Source: Salvator merianae
Lineage: Eukaryota; Chordata; Lepidosauria; Squamata; Teiidae
Direction: 5' to 3'
DNA length: 64,000 nt
NCBI GenBank assembly: GCA_003586115.2
Contig: QVOM02000034.1
Location: forward strand, 17,467,444-17,531,443
Below, piece by piece: positions 60,580 through 64,000 of the stretch (its first letter is position 1; every line of letters starts with the position of its first letter). The position numbers and the translations under genes were made by a program. The notes beneath the pieces are model-generated. The model saw nothing but the letters and a program-made list of their open reading frames with translations, was not told the DNA's origin and made no database searches.

Positions 60580-62240
60580 GAATATGAGATAAGCTTGCAC
60601 AGTGTATTTATTTCAATCCATTTTGAGTTCTGGGGAAAATGACCAGGCAAGTAGCTAAAGTAAAGATGGATAGCTTCTTACATTTTGTAATTTCACAGAA
60701 ATTAGACAATATGAACATGTAGGTTTTTTTGCAGTGTTCCAGCATAGCGATTTTTTTTCTATGTAAAAAGTATTGAGCTTTGATAATGCAACAGGAAATA
60801 CAAACTTTTCCTTCTGCTTTCCTTTGAACTGTCAAGGTCAGCAAGCTTGTACTTTTATTCAAAGCTTGTGGTTTGATTAGAGTAATTATAAGCTATACTT
60901 AGAACAATTTCTTGTAGCAAGCACATCATTTTTCTTCTGGTCATTCTGGGGTGCAGTCAGTACATCTTGTTAGAAACTGAGCTAAACAATTTTATAATTT
61001 TGTCCATGATTAGATATTAACTTGAGTTTATACAAATAAACATCTGTAGTCCTTTCTCTTTCTGTGTTCCTGAATTTCATATGCTTTCAGATCAGTAATT
61101 TTTCTAATTTAGTATTGTTTGCTTCAATTTTGATACATCTCAAAAGCTTTTTCTGGTTTCACTATGTGGGATTTTTCAATTGGAAATGCTGGAGATGAAC
61201 GCCAGGATTTTCTGGGTTCAGACACAGGCACTATCATGAAACACTGTTTTTGCTTTTCTTCTGCTCTTGGCATATTTCCATTATAGAAGCAGTTACTGCT
61301 TATAGTTTGTTGCCCCAAACTGGAAGCGACCCCAGTTTCTTCCAGAGCTTAGGATTTTAGCTAAAGCTGTTGTAGATTATGAGAGTTGCCCCCAAAGTGG
61401 AAATTTCAAACTGTTTCTCTCCCAGCTTTGTTGCAAAATGGAATGCTCCTTTTACTGGTGACTTTGAAAAGCATTTTTTGGCTTTGAATTTATTTCCACT
61501 TATTTACCAATCGTCTAGTAAACTGTATCTTCTCTTTTAGATCATCTTATAAGATCTTGCAGCTTTTATTGTGAGCACATGCGATCATAGCTGCAAGCAG
61601 CCAATTTGTAGAACTTGCACTGAGGCTTGAATGACTGTTTGTAGAACACACAATAAAAAGTGGATAAAATCCTTTTTCAAAACTGTTGCCCCAGTAGTAT
61701 TCCTGAGTGGCTTCCCTAATAATCTAAAGACATGCAAGCTACAAATAAAAACGATAAATCCAAACTCAGCACCGGAGGAAGGAAGAAAATGAATTGAATG
61801 ATTAAAAAAAATAAAAGGGTAGAGGAAGTCCTACTGGTACTTCTTTGTTCTTGAATTCAGGAATCCTTTAATTGGTACAGTACAATGCCCACAGGCAAGT
61901 TTTGCTATAAAGCATTTCCTGTTCAGAAGAACATACAAAATCTATTAAGAGAGCAAGATCACCACAAAACGGAACTCAAAAGCCTTGCTCAAAGTACACA
62001 TTCACAATTTGTGCTTGCACCCATCACGCACAGGATCTTGCAAGGCAGAGAAAAGCCAGAAGGACAAATCCTACAACTGTTAGTAAAAAGGGATAGCATA
62101 TTAAATTTAAAATATTTTTATGGGGGGAGGGGGTCCTTTCATCTGGATATTTTCCTCCATCACCTGAGAATGAATGTGTTGTCTGGCTATTTGGTAGAAT
62201 GGGAGTCCTGGCAAATACTTTCACTTGTCTTTTGGTGCTG
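60580..62240. other. Unassigned intron sequence
   Basis: AT-rich; no exon, RNA gene or recognisable repeat. The 118-codon plus frame at 61885-62241 has no domain and runs into the SINE at 62245. Confidence 0.4.
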
Positions 62241-62244
62241 AGGC

Positions 62245-62430
62245 AAAAGTAGAGTCACTCTCAAGTCAAACTCCTAGTGACTTCTTGGGCACATGAATAC
62301 ATTCTTCTTGGCAAAGATAACAGAAGTGGCTTGCTTTTGCTTTCTTCTAGGTGTTCAGTCTGTAACCTTTGGCAATGCAAATCATGTATTCTCCCAGTGA
62401 GTTATGGGAGATTCCCTCTTCTCGTGCTGG
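62245..62430 (-). repeat. tRNA-headed SINE, nearly complete
   Basis: On the minus strand the head is gagggaatctcccataactc, cactgggagaatacatg and a decayed B box. The body is aagcaaaagcaagccacttc, tgttatctttgccaagaag and cactaggagtttgacttg. The tail is the same as in the 5S-headed element at 44735. Confidence 0.8.
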
Positions 62431-62939
62431 TTCCCCATGGTCTGAAAAGAGATCAGAGTACTCCCATGTTGTACTCAGTTGTGGTCACGTCAAAAAATGT
62501 ATTTCAGCATTGGAAGAGATATAGAAAATGGCAACTAGAATGGCCAAGAGAATGATATGGACACAGGCTCTCGCGATGGAGGGGAGACTACTTCTGGGTA
62601 TTTTGATGGTGCAAATACTCGTAATGAAGAACAGTTGTAACATCTGGCACTCATTTAGAAAGAAAAGGAGAATAAGGAAGAGATATGATAAATATGCTAG
62701 AGCTCTATAAAATTTGTCATAAAAGCTCAGTAAAATTATTCGTGATGTATGGATGAAGGGCAGTATTTTTCCCTCTCTCAGTTAAATGCTGAATGGTTCA
62801 AGGCAGACAAATGGAGACATTTCTTGATACAGGTATGTGTTAATTCTGCTTTTCTGTGGCCTGTGTTAGGTAAGAGATGACATAGAATCTGCTTCCTTGA
62901 ATCCTACGGCATGAGCAGAAATTGTGCTTTCTGGCCTGA

Positions 62940-63143
62940 ATCATTGGATATTCTAGTGCTGTTCTCTGTACCATCAAAATATGCAGAAGTAGCCTCTTTG
63001 CGGTTGTGGGAGCAAGTGTCCAAACAGGTAAGTTCATGTACCTGCCCCACAATTTTGCCCTGCTGTGTGGCAGAGACAGCAAGAGACAATTGCAGGATCC
63101 AAACCAGATCCCACATTTTTCCTCTCACTGTCTGGAGGCAGCC
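62940..63143. mobile_element. Fragment of MITE with unlike ends (ggctgc...cagaca family)
   Basis: The right end in reverse is ggctgcctccagacagtg, then aaaaatgtgggatctgg, matching 27119 and 59634. The interior has ccatcaaaatatgcagaagt. The left end was not found; a related piece (ttctgggtattttgatggtg) lies at 62592-62611. Confidence 0.65.
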
Positions 63144-63324
63144 GTAATTCGTCCAGTCACTCTCTCCTTCCAGAAATCTGTTCCTACTACTGCTGAGTCA
63201 CAGATGCTTGATTTGGGGGCAAACATTTAAAGAAAGCAGTAGCTGGGCAACACATGGTTTGGGAAGCTCAAGGAGAAACTTTCACTGAAGCCTCGTCTCT
63301 CCCGCACCATTCTGCTGCACTTGT

Positions 63325-63490
63325 TCTTTGTCATTGTTAGGTGTTCTCTTTTTAATATATTTTTTTTAGCTGCTGGATTTTTTTAAAGTGTTTTTTACCC
63401 TTTCTTTTATTATTATTATCATTTTTTGGTTAAGCGCTTTGAGATTTTTTTTTCTGAGAATGGTATATAAATGTTTGAAATAAATAAATG
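63325..63490 (+). repeat. L2-type LINE tail
   Basis: A T-rich UTR, then gcgctttgagattttttttt, gaatggtatataaatg and aaataaataaatg at the end. Confidence 0.7.
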
Positions 63491-63738
63491 TTTTAAAATT
63501 CAGGTGTTACTATCTTATTTAATGGGTTAAAATAGTAGCCACTGCTATCGGCACTAGGAGTCAGTTCCTACATTACAGACAGTCACTTTCAGTGACAGTT
63601 TTTATATAGTAATAGTTACCCAGAAGAGGGATGTGGGTAGGAATGCAACCACAGTAAAGCTTATTCCCAGACACGTTGCGTACTTGTTTGCTTCACAGTC
63701 ATGGCATGCTTTAGGCAGCCTAAATCACAGAATATTTA

Positions 63739-63830
63739 GGTAGTTTCTGCACTTACCATTATACTGGTTCAGGAAGGCCCCTTTGTAACACCCCTTTTGC
63801 TGGGCTGTTTATGCCTGTGAACAGGGGGTT
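63739..63830. mobile_element. Left end of a further GGCCCTTT-family MITE
   Basis: It begins ggtagtttctgcacttacc after TTA, then ttatactggttcaggaaggc as in long-form copies. The right end was not found before the window edge, so the end given is arbitrary. Confidence 0.5.
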
Positions 63831-64000
63831 TCCAATGTCTGATCATTAAGACACAGAACAGATGATGGAAAACAATAATGTGGGAGCCATTTGTAGCCTT
63901 CAGGCAAAGTGAAGCTAGTCTGTGTAATAGACTAAAAAAAATAGACTGGCAAACACAGTTTGAATTTCTGAAGACTGTAAATTCTTTAACAAAAGACTCT

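Larger units (their letters stand above)
52682..64000 (+). other. NFATC2: Start of the following NFATC2 intron (3' side outside the window)
   Basis: The GT donor at 52682 opens an intron that continues to the window edge. Neither known NFATC2 C-terminal ending (the ELIDTHLSW type or the VNEIIRKEF type) was found in the translations provided, so the last coding exon is probably further right. The first 62 codons past the donor stay open to a stop at 52867-52869, but the residues resemble no NFAT ending. Confidence 0.75.

Overview
The window is intronic DNA from a vertebrate, very probably a squamate reptile. It carries four consecutive coding exons of one gene on the + strand, NFATC2 (NFAT1), a calcium/calcineurin-regulated transcription factor. 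The exons lie at 17367-17507, 46797-46852, 48800-48926 and 51998-52681. They join in frame through canonical AG/GT boundaries and encode the end of the Rel-homology region (the IPT/TIG domain, with the second nuclear-localisation signal) and most of the C-terminal transactivation domain. Counted against the human gene from memory, they correspond to exons 6-9. The preceding exon lies more than 17 kb upstream, outside the window. The last coding exon was not seen and is probably beyond the right edge. I recognised no second gene on either strand.

Everything else I can interpret is repeats. The squamate assignment rests on the repeat mix together with NFATC2 residues close to, but distinct from, the mammalian protein. 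The mix contains CR1-type LINEs whose 3' ends carry a TTCTTATG-like octamer, L2-type LINE tails, SINEs with tRNA-like or 5S-rRNA-like heads, and many MITEs (short non-autonomous DNA transposons).

Layout: 1-17366 is upstream intron, with a tRNA-headed SINE (2210), an L2 fragment (5335), MITEs (7988, 8494, 10331, 11768, 15979) and a very GC-rich hAT element with a perfect 8-bp target duplication inserted in a CR1 3' end (13537-13849). 17508-46796 is a 29.3-kb intron dense in L2, CR1, SINE and MITE copies, including a CR1 nested in an L2 near 24.5 kb and 5S-headed SINEs near 28.5 and 44.9 kb. 46853-48799 and 48927-51997 are short introns holding a 112-bp palindromic MITE, a 179-bp MITE, and a degenerate CR1 reaching from ORF1 to its 3' UTR. 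52682-64000 is the start of the next intron, with a near-perfect 142-bp fold-back element at 53050 and further MITE, L2 and SINE copies.

The most notable signal is the MITE load. About fourteen copies of one 3-bp-TSD family with termini like GGCCCTTTCTGCACTT, and at least six of a second family with unlike ends, lie within 64 kb. A second signal is that SINEs with unrelated Pol III heads appear to share one tail. I saw no evidence of a new coding system. Family names for repeats are inferred from termini, target duplications and remembered consensus features, not from a database search.
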